Origin: Corynebacterium jeikeium | GTDB lineage: Bacteria > Actinomycetota > Actinomycetes > Mycobacteriales > Mycobacteriaceae | Assembly (NCBI GenBank): GCA_003955985.1 | Contig: CP033784.1 | Location: 620,001-684,000, forward strand | Length of the DNA stretch: 64,000 bases | Direction of reading: 5' to 3' | Shown here: piece after piece, positions 42,139-50,524 of the stretch | Layout of the letters: every line of letters starts with the position of its first letter | Position numbering within the stretch: position 1 is the first letter of the stretch | Notes under the pieces: generated by a model | Database searches by the model: none | What the model was told of the DNA's origin: nothing | What the model saw: only the letters and a program-made list of their open reading frames with translations | Translations under genes and position numbers: made by a program

Positions 42139-43617
42139 TTATTTCCCTGCCTCGGTTCCGTTGTCCACACCATCAATTCGAGCTTCGACTGACTTTTCCA
42201 ACGAACTAGGGCTGGGGGAGGCCAGTCCGAGCATCTCCAGCCAGCGCAGATCGAATCCAGGCATGGTCTTAGCAGTGGTACCGATATTTTCGACTTCCAC
42301 GCCCTCCGTGCGCAGGCCAACAATGGCACCAGCGGTGGCCATTCGATGGTCGGCGTAGCTGTGCCAGAGACCACCGTGGAGCGGAACGGGGTCGATCGCA
42401 ATGCCGTCGTCAAGCTCGGTCGCGCGACCGCCGAGACGGTTGATTTCCGTGGTGAGCGCGGCGAGACGGTTGGTTTCGTGACCGCGCAGGTGTGCGATAC
42501 CCGTCAGCTCGGTGCGGGTAGTGGCCAAGGCGGCGATGGCCGCGACGGTGGGGGTCAGCTCGCCAACCTCGGACATGTCCATCGTGATTCCGCGCAGCTC
42601 CGACGGCTTTGGGCCCACGACGGTGAGGCTGGTGTGGCCACCTTCGTGACGGTTGAACGTCACGGTAGCGCCCATAGCGGTGAGGATCTCGCGGATGCGG
42701 TCGCCCGGCTGCGTGGTGTGCTCTGGCCAGTCGGGCACGGTGACGCTGCCACCAGTGACAGCCGCAGCGGCCAGGAAGGCGGCGGCGTTGGACAGATCAG
42801 GCTCGACCTGCCAAATACGACCCATCATTTCGGTCGGGTGAATGGTGAACGTTGTGCGTGGTCCCTCAGGTGTGTCGGCCGTGGTCTCCTCGACCTGCAC
42901 ACCGGCCTCGCGAAGCATGTCCAGGGTCATGTCAATGTGCGGGCGGGAAGGAATCTCACCGGTCGGGCGAAGTACCAGGCCACGGCCGTAGCGCGGTGCT
43001 GACAGCAACAGACCAGAGACGAACTGGCTCGAAGCCGAAGCGTCAATTTCCACTTCGCCGCCGATGTCCGGCAGATCCTGCTCCTGGACCGAGTCACCGA
43101 GGCGGTTGCCCTGATTCGGACCCTGCGGATTGACCGTGAAGGGAAGCCCATTGCCCGCGATGTTCACACCGAGGCTGCGCAGGGCATCCAGCACGGCCGA
43201 CATCGGGCGAGCCTTGGCTTCTACGTCGCCTTCGAAGAACACCGACCCCTGCGCAAGAGCTGCGATAGGTGGCACGAAGCGCATAACCGTACCTGCGAGA
43301 CCACATTCCACGACACCACCGCGAAGCATGCGTGGAGTGACGCGGAGCGTGTGGTTCGGGGCACCCGAATATGTCGAGTCGGCACTGATGTCAGTTCCCA
43401 GGGCCTGCAGTGCGCGAATCATAAGATCGGTATCGCGAGAGCGCAGAGCACCATGGATAACCGATGGTGTCGAAGATATCGCCGCGATGACAAGGGCACG
43501 GTTCGTAATCGACTTCGAGCCGGCAATCTGCACCGTGGCGCTAAAAGGCTGTCGACCGGCCTCGGCACCGTCGACACTTACAGTAGGGGCGGACCAATTC
43601 TGATTTTGGGAACACAC
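42139..43617 (-). CDS. aroA: 3-phosphoshikimate 1-carboxyvinyltransferase (EPSP synthase)
   Basis: AroA joins phosphoenolpyruvate to shikimate-3-phosphate in aromatic amino acid synthesis. [11 protein letters not shown] contains the catalytic Lys; AGTVMRFV is the PEP-binding glycine loop; [12 protein letters not shown] and [10 protein letters not shown] are the other family signatures. The length (492 residues) is about 50 more than usual, from a short N-terminal and a C-terminal extension ([14 protein letters not shown]). The GTG start 43617 is divergent from the SRAP gene with about 70 nt between starts. Confidence 0.95.
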   Translation of the reverse strand: MCSQNQNWSAPTVSVDGAEAGRQPFSATVQIAGSKSITNRALVIAAISSTPSVIHGALRSRDTDLMIRALQALGTDISADSTYSGAPNHTLRVTPRMLRGGVVECGLAGTVMRFVPPIAALAQGSVFFEGDVEAKARPMSAVLDALRSLGVNIAGNGLPFTVNPQGPNQGNRLGDSVQEQDLPDIGGEVEIDASASSQFVSGLLLSAPRYGRGLVLRPTGEIPSRPHIDMTLDMLREAGVQVEETTADTPEGPRTTFTIHPTEMMGRIWQVEPDLSNAAAFLAAAAVTGGSVTVPDWPEHTTQPGDRIREILTAMGATVTFNRHEGGHTSLTVVGPKPSELRGITMDMSEVGELTPTVAAIAALATTRTELTGIAHLRGHETNRLAALTTEINRLGGRATELDDGIAIDPVPLHGGLWHSYADHRMATAGAIVGLRTEGVEVENIGTTAKTMPGFDLRWLEMLGLASPSPSSLEKSVEARIDGVDNGTEAGK

Positions 43618-43687
43618 ACAACCAATTATGGAACACTTTCACTCCATACCTCGACTAGAGGGGGAGTCAACGGCACAATCAGTTGGT

Positions 43688-44383
43688 ATGTGTGGTCGTT
43701 TCGTCAATTTCACAGTCGCCGAAGAACTGCTCAGCACCACGGCTGAGATTCCCGGTTTGGCGCCCGTGCGTGCCGACGGCCCGTTGCCCACCTCCCGCTA
43801 CAACATCGGACCGACCATGCCAATAGTTGCTCTTGCCCGCGAGCACCCCGGCCGCACAGGAACCATTGCTGCCACCGTGCGCTGGGGTTTAATTCCGCAG
43901 TGGGCCCGCGAAGTGCCAACAACACCTTTCTTCAATGCTCGTGCGGAAACCTGGCAGTCCAAACCGACTTTCCGGGACAGCCTGCCCTGCGCAATCCCCA
44001 TGAACGGTTGGTACGAGTGGAAGAATCGCCAGCCCTACTTCGTCAGCTTCAGCGATGACGCACCGCTTTTCACCGTCGCGGGGCTGTGGGCGCGCTGGGG
44101 CGATATCGTCTCCGCCACAATTCTCACCACCGACGCCGTGGGACAGCTCGCGGATCTGCATCATCGTATGCCGCGCGTGCTTGCCGACGACGAAGTCAGT
44201 GACTGGTTGGATCTCTCGGCCTGGGCAGCAGACGGAAATGTTGGCATGACCAGCGCAGAAGTGGTGGACAAGCTGACCATCCGACCGGTCAACCGCGCCG
44301 TCGGCAATGTTGCGAATGAAGGGCCGCACCTGCTGAATGGGCCCGATGGAGCAGCACCCGGCCACAACGAGGAGCTGTTTTAA
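43688..44383 (+). CDS. SRAP domain protein (YedK/HMCES-type abasic-site shield)
   Basis: SRAP proteins form a stable thiazolidine crosslink to abasic sites in single-stranded DNA through Cys2, protecting stalled forks. ATG 43688 gives the required MCGRF start, so the upstream part of the frame (from 43628) is excluded. Other active-site residues are the Asn in SRYNIGPT, the Glu in NGWYEWK and the His in LHHRMPRVL. The length (231 residues) is normal. It is divergent from aroA and may be DNA-damage induced; no LexA site is seen. Confidence 0.93.
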   Translation: MCGRFVNFTVAEELLSTTAEIPGLAPVRADGPLPTSRYNIGPTMPIVALAREHPGRTGTIAATVRWGLIPQWAREVPTTPFFNARAETWQSKPTFRDSLPCAIPMNGWYEWKNRQPYFVSFSDDAPLFTVAGLWARWGDIVSATILTTDAVGQLADLHHRMPRVLADDEVSDWLDLSAWAADGNVGMTSAEVVDKLTIRPVNRAVGNVANEGPHLLNGPDGAAPGHNEELF

Positions 44384-44422
44384 GGCCGTATCAGCGGGGA
44401 GGTTGCAGGAGTAGCCGCAGGG

Positions 44423-44935
44423 TTAGCGGGCGATGTCGGCGACCGTGGCGTCGCAAAGCGAAACCAGATCAGCGGGTGACAGTTCGATGTCCCACCCGCG
44501 GCGACCACCGGAGACAAACACAGTGTCGGCGAGAGTGGCTGTCTCATCAATGACTGTGGGGAGCTTGCGGCGACCGCCAAGCGGGGAGATGCCGCCGGGA
44601 GCGTAGCCGGTGGCAAGTGACGCGTCATGGGGGTCGGCCATCGTTGCCTTGGAAGCCCCGACAGCCGCGGCGGCGGCCTTGAGGTTGAGCATTCCGGTGG
44701 CGGGGACGACGGCGATGGCCAGCCCAGTGCGTTTGCCGGATAGCTCGATAATGAGAGTTTTGAAGATGCGTTCGGGCTCGACTCCGAGATGCTCTAGTAG
44801 CCAAGAGGCGGCCTCTTCGCCGAAGTTGTCGCTGCCGTGGGGGAATTGGTGAACGTGGAAGTCGATTCCGGCGTTCTGACAGACGGCGATTGCCGGGGTG
44901 GCGGCAGCGGATTTCTTGGCGGACTTCTTCGACAT
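44423..44935 (-). CDS. ybaK: Cys-tRNA(Pro)/Cys-tRNA(Cys) deacylase, YbaK/EbsC family
   Basis: YbaK removes Cys from mischarged tRNA(Pro). The 170-residue protein shows the catalytic-region Lys in FKTLIIEL, GYAPGGISPLGG (the GxxxGGxSPxG family signature) and VFVSGGRRGWDIELSPADL. ATG 44935 is preferred, with GGGAAATT before it; the frame's earlier ATG at 44953 adds six residues. The N-terminus is Lys/Ala-rich (KKSAKKSAAAT). It ends 40 nt from the SRAP gene, with which it is convergent. Confidence 0.9.
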   Translation of the reverse strand: MSKKSAKKSAAATPAIAVCQNAGIDFHVHQFPHGSDNFGEEAASWLLEHLGVEPERIFKTLIIELSGKRTGLAIAVVPATGMLNLKAAAAAVGASKATMADPHDASLATGYAPGGISPLGGRRKLPTVIDETATLADTVFVSGGRRGWDIELSPADLVSLCDATVADIAR

Positions 44936-45033
44936 AATTTCCCATCGTTGCACACCAGTGCAGCTACGCGACGAAATGCCTGGTGACGGGGGTCTGGCCG
45001 ACTCGTGGGTGCGGATGTTTTAGGATAGGTAGC

Positions 45034-45663
45034 ATGTCAGGTGATCAGACAGGAACATCGGCCATCCGGACTGATGAGTCGGATGAGGAGCTTGCGCAGC
45101 GCTTTGAGCGTGATGCCATGCCGCTTTTGGATCAGCTCTATGGAGCGGCGCTGCGGATGACACGCAACCCCGCCGATGCCGAAGACCTGGTGCAGGAGAC
45201 CTATATCAAGGCTTTTCAGGGCTTCCGCTCCTACAAGCCGGGCACGAATCTGAAAGCGTGGCTCTACCGCATTCTGACGAATGCGTACATCAACAGCTAC
45301 CGCAAGGCGCAGCGACGTCCTGCCGAGTACGCCACCGATGACATCACGGATTCACAGATCGCGGAAACCGCGTCGCACACTTCGATAGGGCTGCGCTCTG
45401 CTGAGGTTGAAGCGCTGGAAAAGCTTCCTGACGAGGAAATTCGTGACGCTTTGATGAGTCTCAAAGAGGACTACCGGATGGTGGTCTACTACGCCGATGT
45501 CGAGGGATTGCCCTACAAGGAGATCGCCGAAATCATGGGCACGCCCATCGGAACTGTGATGAGTCGGCTCCACCGTGGAAGAAAACAGCTCCGAGACGCG
45601 TTGCACAACGTAGCCGTGGAACGTGGATTCTTGAAAGAAGAGAAGGGAGATTCTCCGCGATGA
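45034..45663 (+). CDS. sigH: ECF sigma factor SigH
   Basis: SigH directs the heat and thiol-oxidative stress regulon. Region 2 is seen in [23 protein letters not shown] and region 4 in [18 protein letters not shown] with [17 protein letters not shown] 45034 gives 209 residues; the frame extends upstream without support. TAGGAT (45021-45026) is 7 nt before the ATG, so it may be leaderless. The stop overlaps the ATG of rshA by 4 nt, the standard sigma/anti-sigma coupling. Its release is governed by RshA. Confidence 0.96.
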   Translation: MSGDQTGTSAIRTDESDEELAQRFERDAMPLLDQLYGAALRMTRNPADAEDLVQETYIKAFQGFRSYKPGTNLKAWLYRILTNAYINSYRKAQRRPAEYATDDITDSQIAETASHTSIGLRSAEVEALEKLPDEEIRDALMSLKEDYRMVVYYADVEGLPYKEIAEIMGTPIGTVMSRLHRGRKQLRDALHNVAVERGFLKEEKGDSPR

Positions 45664-45968
45664 GCCGAGAGTCGAGCCAAGATATGGAGCAGACGCCAGA
45701 GCGCGGACACGCCTGTGAAGATGCTTTCTGTCAGGATGTCCACTCGCGCCTACACGCATTTTTGGATGGAGAGTGTGATTCGGAGGAGCGCCGCTTTCTC
45801 GAGGAACACATTCACAAATGCCCTCAGTGCTTGGAAGAGTTCGGTTCCGAGCAAGCTATACGACGGCTGCTGCGCCGGTGTTGCCAGCAACCTGCCCCTG
45901 AGGACCTCCGTCAGCGCATTACCACTCGGATTCGCGTGTCCTATACGCGGGTGGAGTACCGCGGATAA
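45660..45968 (+). CDS. rshA: RshA anti-sigma factor (zinc-binding, redox sensitive)
   Basis: RshA binds SigH and releases it when its Cys are oxidised. The ZAS motif is present: HIHKCPQC, with the upstream Cys/His ([10 protein letters not shown]) contributing. Length is 102 residues. It overlaps sigH by 4 nt (ATGA). The extra CC pair in RRCCQQP near residue 80 is not part of the usual motif. The operon is followed by a terminator at 46073-46107. Confidence 0.92.
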   Translation: MSRESSQDMEQTPERGHACEDAFCQDVHSRLHAFLDGECDSEERRFLEEHIHKCPQCLEEFGSEQAIRRLLRRCCQQPAPEDLRQRITTRIRVSYTRVEYRG

Positions 45969-46038
45969 TTGCTGGCGGCTAGGTTTTGGTGCGTCATCTT
46001 TTGGCTCGTATTCCTTTGATGCTTAATGCGATGTTGCG

Positions 46039-46068
46039 TAATGCGGTAATGCGGTAATGCGTAATGGG
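46039..46068. repeat. Tandem TAATGCGG repeat after rshA
   Basis: TAATGCGG occurs twice in a row, followed by TAATGCG and TAATGGG; another TAATGCG is at 46024-46030. This small tandem repeat lies between the rshA stop and its terminator. Confidence 0.75.
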
Positions 46069-46072
46069 AAAA

Positions 46073-46107
46073 TCCCAGGTCACGGTGATGTGGCCTGGGA
46101 TATTTTT
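46073..46107 (+). terminator. Terminator of sigH-rshA
   Basis: TCCCAGGTCAC pairs with GTGGCCTGGGA (one G-T pair) around GGTGAT, followed by TATTTTT. Confidence 0.9.
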
Positions 46108-46128
46108 GTGGAGCTATTTGTGGAGCTA
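46105..46128. repeat. 12-nt tandem duplication at the 3' end of tRNA-Ala
   Basis: TTTGTGGAGCTA occurs twice without gap (46105-46116 and 46117-46128). The second copy contains the last 8 nt of the tRNA gene. The duplicated acceptor end could be a small slippage event or the trace of an old integration site. Confidence 0.7.
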
Positions 46129-46193
46129 AGGGGAATCGAACCCCTGACCTTCGCATTGCGAACGCGACGCTCTACCAGCTGAGCTATAGCCCC
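46121..46193 (-). tRNA. tRNA-Ala, anticodon CGC
   Basis: The 73-nt gene folds into a full cloverleaf on the minus strand: acceptor GGGGCTA/TAGCTCC, D arm GCTC/GAGC, anticodon loop TTCGCAA (anticodon CGC, reads GCG), T arm AGGGG/CCCCT with TTCGATT. The third acceptor pair is G-T, the G3:U70 identity mark of alanine tRNA. CCA is not encoded. Confidence 0.95.
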
Positions 46194-46348
46194 ATTGCTT
46201 TCGAGCAACCTAGCTGGAGCTGCTGTAAAAGCTCTGTTTTCAGACGTTACTCCGGTGGGGTTTGGGCTCCAAACTCGCTGGTAAGGTTCTGGCGGATGGT
46301 TAATCCGGAAAGCGAGGATGCGGTATCGACGAGGCATCGAAAAGGTGT

Positions 46349-46421
46349 TGAAAGTGACTAGGTTTATGACAAAAAACCGCGGGTGAATTCAATTCATGTG
46401 TCATAAACCTAGTCACTTTCA
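46349..46421. repeat. Perfect 23-bp inverted repeat (dyad copy B)
   Basis: Arms 46349-46371 and 46399-46421 are exact reverse complements with a 27-nt centre. The inner 10 nt of each arm (GTTTATGACA and TGTCATAAAC) and the 27-nt spacing are identical to copy A at 17575-17621; the centres both start with AAAA but are otherwise different. It lies between tRNA-Ala and the bL37 terminator. It is not followed by a T-run. Apart from this dyad and the terminators, the 363 nt from the tRNA to bL37 hold no gene. Confidence 0.9.
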
Positions 46422-46454
46422 GACCTGTACCCGTTGGGGTATCCGCTGGAGGCA

Positions 46455-46507
46455 TAAAAAACTCCACCCCGTCCCTCGGTGCAATACCGAGTTGTGCTGG
46501 AGTGGAG
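46455..46507 (-). terminator. Terminator of the whiB1-bL37 region (minus strand)
   Basis: Read on the minus strand, an outer stem CTCCAC/GTGGAG encloses an inner hairpin CTCGGT-N5-ACCGAG, followed by TTTTTT. A separate perfect 9-nt hairpin GTCTTAGCC/GGCTAAGAC (46514-46537) sits between it and the bL37 stop. Confidence 0.75.
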
Positions 46508-46556
46508 TGAGATGTCTTAGCCGGTGATGGCTAAGACTGCTGCAACTAAGGGCAAC

Positions 46557-46631
46557 TTAGCTGTTCGGACGCTTGCCGTGGTTAGCCTTGTTCTTACGGC
46601 GGTCCTTGCGCTTACGGCCACGCTTGCTCAT
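46557..46631 (-). CDS. 50S ribosomal protein bL37 (24 residues)
   Basis: The minus strand encodes a 24-residue, strongly basic peptide starting MSKRGRKRKDRR and ending ANHGKRPNS. This matches the actinobacterial ribosomal protein bL37 first seen in mycobacterial 50S structures. GAAAGAGAG lies about 8 nt before the ATG. The gene is below the length limit of usual gene finders. It follows whiB1 on the same strand after about 75 nt, as in mycobacteria, and is followed by a terminator. Confidence 0.9.
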   Translation of the reverse strand: MSKRGRKRKDRRKNKANHGKRPNS

Positions 46632-46707
46632 AGCTGGGCTCTCTTTCTATCGGGTTAAACAGGTATCAACCGGTATAGATTACACGGTACGAGGGTAAGT
46701 CCTTTAA

Positions 46708-46977
46708 TTAGACCGTGGTGCTGGTGCGAGTGCGACGGGTGCGGCCGCGGTTGCGACGGCGCTTCAGTGCGCGACGCTCATCCTCGCTCATGCCGCCCCA
46801 GACACCTGCATCCTGGCCGGTCTCAAGTGCCCAGGCCAGGCACTGAGCAGTAACGGGGCAACGGTTGCAAACGACCTTGGCCTTAGCAATCTGGGCGAGG
46901 GCCGGGCCGGAGTTACCGACCGGGAAGAACAGCTCCGGATCCTCTTCACGACAAACGGCCTTGTGACGCCAATCCAT
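46708..46977 (-). CDS. whiB1: WhiB1-type iron-sulfur transcription regulator
   Basis: WhiB1 (WhcE in C. glutamicum) is an NO-sensitive [4Fe-4S] protein that binds the primary sigma factor. The 89-residue protein starts MDWRHKAVCREEDPELFFP; cluster Cys are AVCRE, VVCNRCPV and AQCLAW. GVWGG follows, and a basic tail (RRRNRGRTRRTRT) contacts DNA. TTAGGAG lies 7 nt before ATG 46977. It lies upstream of bL37 on the same strand and downstream of sigH-rshA, the conserved order. A long untranslated region precedes it. Confidence 0.95.
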   Translation of the reverse strand: MDWRHKAVCREEDPELFFPVGNSGPALAQIAKAKVVCNRCPVTAQCLAWALETGQDAGVWGGMSEDERRALKRRRNRGRTRRTRTSTTV

Positions 46978-47462
46978 GACAAACTCCTAAAACATTACGA
47001 GCCCCGGGTGAGGGCAGGGTTAAATTTCCTTGCGGGAAGGCAGCTCCGGAAATGGATTTCGTCAGACACGACAAATCGCCGTATCTCAACGAAGGTTGGG
47101 GTTCATTCCCGGTTGCCCAGGGGTATTAGGCATCTTGGGAGGGGCCACCTGTTCCATCGCCTATACGACGTGAAAGGTAGTGGGGACTCACCAAAGAGTT
47201 TGCGCCTAAAAAGGCGAGACTTGCATGGTTACACAACCAGTGAACTGCGTGCCTGTCTCGCTGACGATTTACATGTTTTCACGACTGGGACGGTTCGTAA
47301 AGAGCAAAATGAATAAAAGTGCCAAACCTCACAGAAAAGTGAAGTTTTGGTTAAAACGCCAGGTCAAAACTAGCCCTTTGTGGGGGTAAAATTAGTTTTG
47401 GTAATTGCAGTAGTGAGGGTGTATGGCGCATTTTTGTTGGCTTGTCAGTAAACAGTTGCAGT
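46978..47462. other. Long intergenic region upstream of whiB1
   Basis: About 485 nt without a convincing gene. It should hold the whiB1 promoter and leader. Small dyads are present: CGCCT-AAAA-AGGCG near 47205, and AAAACTA (47366-47372) with TAGTTTT (47393-47399). No clear cAMP-receptor type site (TGTGA-N6-TCACA) was found. A small RNA is possible but unproven. Confidence 0.5.
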
Positions 47463-48578
47463 TTAAGCCGGGTTTGCCTCGGTCTTTTGGCTAGTACTGA
47501 ACAGTCGGCGTGTGCGATCCATGACCTTTTTGGTCACCACAACGAGCAAGCGCTCGTCCACGGGGCGGGTAGCGACTTTCTTGGTGAACTGGTCCTCGGT
47601 GTAATCGTCGGCACGCGCCACAAAATTGATAGCGCCTTGCTTAACACGGATGTTGAGGGACTCACACTGATTGATGTACTCGCCGTCCAACTGGAGACGA
47701 AGTGGGGCAGTAGCGGTGAGCTCGATGTGCTGGACGTTGTCGACGCGTCGTTCGCGGGCTTCGACGTGGAAGGGGGAACGCAGTCGGGTGAAGAAACCGG
47801 CTAAATTGGCTGCGGCGACAAGTCCCGTCACTCCCCTCAGGGAAGTGAAGCCATAAAAGCCCAGGCCCCTGCGTAGGGACACAGTGGGGTTGGTGACGAT
47901 GGGGAGGTCGCCGAGGAATGTCCAGGGATTGGAGTTGGACACCACGGCCATTGCGAGATCACGGCCAAACTCCGTGCCGTCGGTAGTTGCGGTGATTTGT
48001 GGCGGGCTTTTGCGCAACTGATTCCATGCGGTGAAAATTGCCGGCAAATAGCGCACGGCTTTGGCGCGGGTACCGTTTTGTCGGAGCTGTTCCATGGTGG
48101 AAATGACTTCCGCATCGATGCCGATACCGGCATTGACCACGAAGCATCGCTCCGCTGCATGTCCAACGCTGATAGTGCTGCGGGTTCGGGAGCGCAGCAG
48201 ACTTGCGATGTACCACGCGGCATCTACGGGGTCGCGGGGAATACCCAACGCACCTGCCAAAACGTTGGCACTGCCGGTGGGAATTGTCGCGATGACAGGC
48301 AGGTCAGTGGCAGGCAGTGCGGAGAATGGGTTGGAGTTCATGAGCCCATTGACAATCTCGTTAATGGTTCCGTCGCCGCCGAGAGAAATAATGACGTCGT
48401 AATCGCGAACCGTTTTACCCGCCACCATTTCCGCAGCATGGCCAGGGTAGGCGGTAAACATGGATGTCAAGCGAATCCCCTCGACCGAGCGAAGCGCCCG
48501 CACAACGCCGGGCATACGTCGAGCAGTGTTACTGGTCGAATTCGGATTGGAGATTAGCAACGCACGCACAGGCACCAA
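47463..48578 (-). CDS. Diacylglycerol/lipid kinase family protein
   Basis: The protein has the DAGK catalytic fold: SLGGDGTINEIVNGL is the nucleotide-binding signature, and TIPTGSANVLAGALG is the second conserved loop. The C-terminal beta domain ends with a lipid-binding DGEYINQCESLNIRVKQGAINF segment. The substrate is probably diacylglycerol or a related lipid. The start is uncertain: TTG 48578, GTG 48575 and GTG 48569 are consecutive candidates, and CACTAT upstream suggests a leaderless transcript. The last 30 residues are basic (KKVMDRTRRLFSTS). Confidence 0.85.
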   Translation of the reverse strand: MVPVRALLISNPNSTSNTARRMPGVVRALRSVEGIRLTSMFTAYPGHAAEMVAGKTVRDYDVIISLGGDGTINEIVNGLMNSNPFSALPATDLPVIATIPTGSANVLAGALGIPRDPVDAAWYIASLLRSRTRSTISVGHAAERCFVVNAGIGIDAEVISTMEQLRQNGTRAKAVRYLPAIFTAWNQLRKSPPQITATTDGTEFGRDLAMAVVSNSNPWTFLGDLPIVTNPTVSLRRGLGFYGFTSLRGVTGLVAAANLAGFFTRLRSPFHVEARERRVDNVQHIELTATAPLRLQLDGEYINQCESLNIRVKQGAINFVARADDYTEDQFTKKVATRPVDERLLVVVTKKVMDRTRRLFSTSQKTEANPA

Positions 48579-48669
48579 GAATAGTGCATGAGCAGACTTG
48601 TGATGGGCGCATTAGCCGGTATGCCTCCAGGGTGTATTCATCGGTTCGCACCGGGCTAACATGTAGGGC

Positions 48670-49128
48670 GTGAGTAACCAGAAAAACAGCAGCAATGCGC
48701 CCAAATCGCGTACTACCGACCAGCTTGCGGCAGCCGACGGGCCGATCGCCGCACCTCAGGTTGTTATGGTCGGTGCGTGGATTGGTGTCGCCGAATGTGC
48801 CCTCGGTCTGGGCTACGGGATCTTCCTTCTCATTCGTGATTTGATGGGGTACCGCGACGAGGCCGCGGTCATTTCCGGTTGGGGTACCGCGCTGTGGTTC
48901 CTTCTCATTTTCGGCGCTGTTCTCGCTGGTGCGATTATGTTGCTGCGTGGCGCCCGATGGGGGCGCGGGCCGATCATTATGCTCAACCTCTGCTTGCTGG
49001 GCGTGGCCTATTACATGTTCCGCTCGAGCGCTTTTCTGCTTGCTCTACCGACGGCGGCAGCTTCAATTGCTGCGCTGGCCTGTATGTTTAGTCCGAAGGC
49101 GATTGATTGGGCTGCCCGCTCTTTCTAA
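48670..49128 (+). CDS. Conserved membrane protein (Rv3217c-like)
   Basis: The 152-residue protein has a polar, Ser/Asn-rich N-terminus of about 30 residues and four predicted membrane helices (about 32-55, 72-92, 99-116, 119-139). GTG 48670 is used; no ribosome site is seen and TAACAT lies 7 nt upstream, suggesting a leaderless transcript. The position next to the PQQ-like gene matches Rv3217c and neighbours. No function can be assigned. Its stop overlaps that of the next gene on the other strand by 4 nt. Confidence 0.75.
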   Translation: MSNQKNSSNAPKSRTTDQLAAADGPIAAPQVVMVGAWIGVAECALGLGYGIFLLIRDLMGYRDEAAVISGWGTALWFLLIFGAVLAGAIMLLRGARWGRGPIIMLNLCLLGVAYYMFRSSAFLLALPTAAASIAALACMFSPKAIDWAARSF

Positions 49129-50456
49129 GCTTCGATGGCGAACGCGTCGACTGACTCACCGCGCTGAACCAGTAGCGTGTCACCGACAACCGCAAGGCGC
49201 ACGGGCACTTCCGGCTTGTCCGCATTATTTGCTTGAGTGGACTTCGCAGCTGCAGGCAACGGGAGTGTGCCGATAATCTCCAGAGTCTTGGCATTCAATA
49301 CCGCGACTCCGTCAGTGACTGGCATGAAAACATGCTCACCCCATGGAGCTGGGGTTCCTGTGGCCTCAGCAAACTCGAAATCCGGCGCCAGGGTGCTCGG
49401 GCGGAAGCCCAGTAAACCACGCGGCGACCACCACGTCATGTGATGGGGAAGATCCGTTGTAAAAGGCGCACGCGGGGCATCGCCGTTGGAGTTAGCTTCC
49501 GCCGGTGCTGGGCGCAGGGTAGTCTCATCCAGCGCCAATTCAGTCAGCATCGTGCCGTCCATACGAAAAACTCGGATGCGGTTGTCTGACAGTACCGCCG
49601 CCGTGTCCTGGCCAATCGATACCAGTGACATATCTGCAGTTGCCGGACCAAGGTCAATATCGCTCTTGACCTCCGGTTTCCGAGACTCCTCCGGATTTGC
49701 CGCCTGCATGACCAGGCGCCCGTGACCATCGCAGTTGTTTACGACGGCCAGCAGCTCCACGCGCGTGAGCGCACTGATAATCGAACACTCCGGATGCGGC
49801 TGCATCTTCGGTTCCGGAGACGCTGGAATCTTGCCGTACTCGACTACTCGGACCAGGTCAGAGCGCCACAGCTCCAGGAATCCAGAGTCGTAGACACCCG
49901 CGTATGAGTTCGAGCGCACGGCGGCAGGGCTGTCAGCCGCAATCGATTTACGGGTCGCGACATACTGCCCCGAGTCGGGCTTGAGTGCAACGGTCTCACC
50001 GCAGCCAGCTGCCCCACGAAAAGTCGCGAAAACTTGGCCATCACTGCCCGAGAGCGCACAAAGCGGAATATCTCGTCGATAGTGCCAGCGCTCCGTGCCG
50101 TCGTTAAGCGAGATAGCACGCACGCCCTTGTTCTCAGCAACGATGAGGGAGTTGTCCATCACCAGTGGCGCCGGGGAGATGGTGTGCGTGCTTGTGCTTG
50201 CCGACGATTCAGTGGACCACACCGGCCGGAGAGTATGTGGCATTGCCTCCGGATCGTTCGCGGCCGGGGCTTGCGCTGTGCTGCTCGTCGGTGCCGTGGA
50301 TTCAGTGCGATCGACCTTACGAGCCGGAGAAGCGACCCATGTCCAACCGACGACTAGCACTACGGCGATGATGAGAACTACTGATGCGATTCGATTGCGG
50401 CGCAGTCGGGTCTCTGCAGTGGTGGGCTCAGCGTTGGCTTGTGGTGACTGCAGCAC
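49125..50456 (-). CDS. Membrane-anchored PQQ-like beta-propeller protein (Rv3212-like)
   Basis: A single membrane helix (about 24-44) is followed by a Ser/Thr/Ala-rich linker and an extracytoplasmic beta-propeller-like domain with repeats such as GVRAISLNDGTERWHY and GETVALKPDSGQYVA. No catalytic residues are evident. The family (M. tuberculosis Rv3212) is conserved in Corynebacteriales next to the DEAD-box helicase. The GTG start at 50456 is used. It may be a cell-wall sensor or scaffold; function is unknown. Confidence 0.78.
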   Translation of the reverse strand: MLQSPQANAEPTTAETRLRRNRIASVVLIIAVVLVVGWTWVASPARKVDRTESTAPTSSTAQAPAANDPEAMPHTLRPVWSTESSASTSTHTISPAPLVMDNSLIVAENKGVRAISLNDGTERWHYRRDIPLCALSGSDGQVFATFRGAAGCGETVALKPDSGQYVATRKSIAADSPAAVRSNSYAGVYDSGFLELWRSDLVRVVEYGKIPASPEPKMQPHPECSIISALTRVELLAVVNNCDGHGRLVMQAANPEESRKPEVKSDIDLGPATADMSLVSIGQDTAAVLSDNRIRVFRMDGTMLTELALDETTLRPAPAEANSNGDAPRAPFTTDLPHHMTWWSPRGLLGFRPSTLAPDFEFAEATGTPAPWGEHVFMPVTDGVAVLNAKTLEIIGTLPLPAAAKSTQANNADKPEVPVRLAVVGDTLLVQRGESVDAFAIEA

Positions 50457-50524
50457 GGTTGGAATGTCCTGTCGACGAGTGGTCGTGGCGAGAGGTGAGG
50501 CGGGGAGTTGGCACGCGCAGCGGC

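Noticed and set aside
46963..47316. 117-codon frame upstream of whiB1
   Set aside because: It starts inside whiB1 on the other strand, has no ribosome site and no family resemblance.
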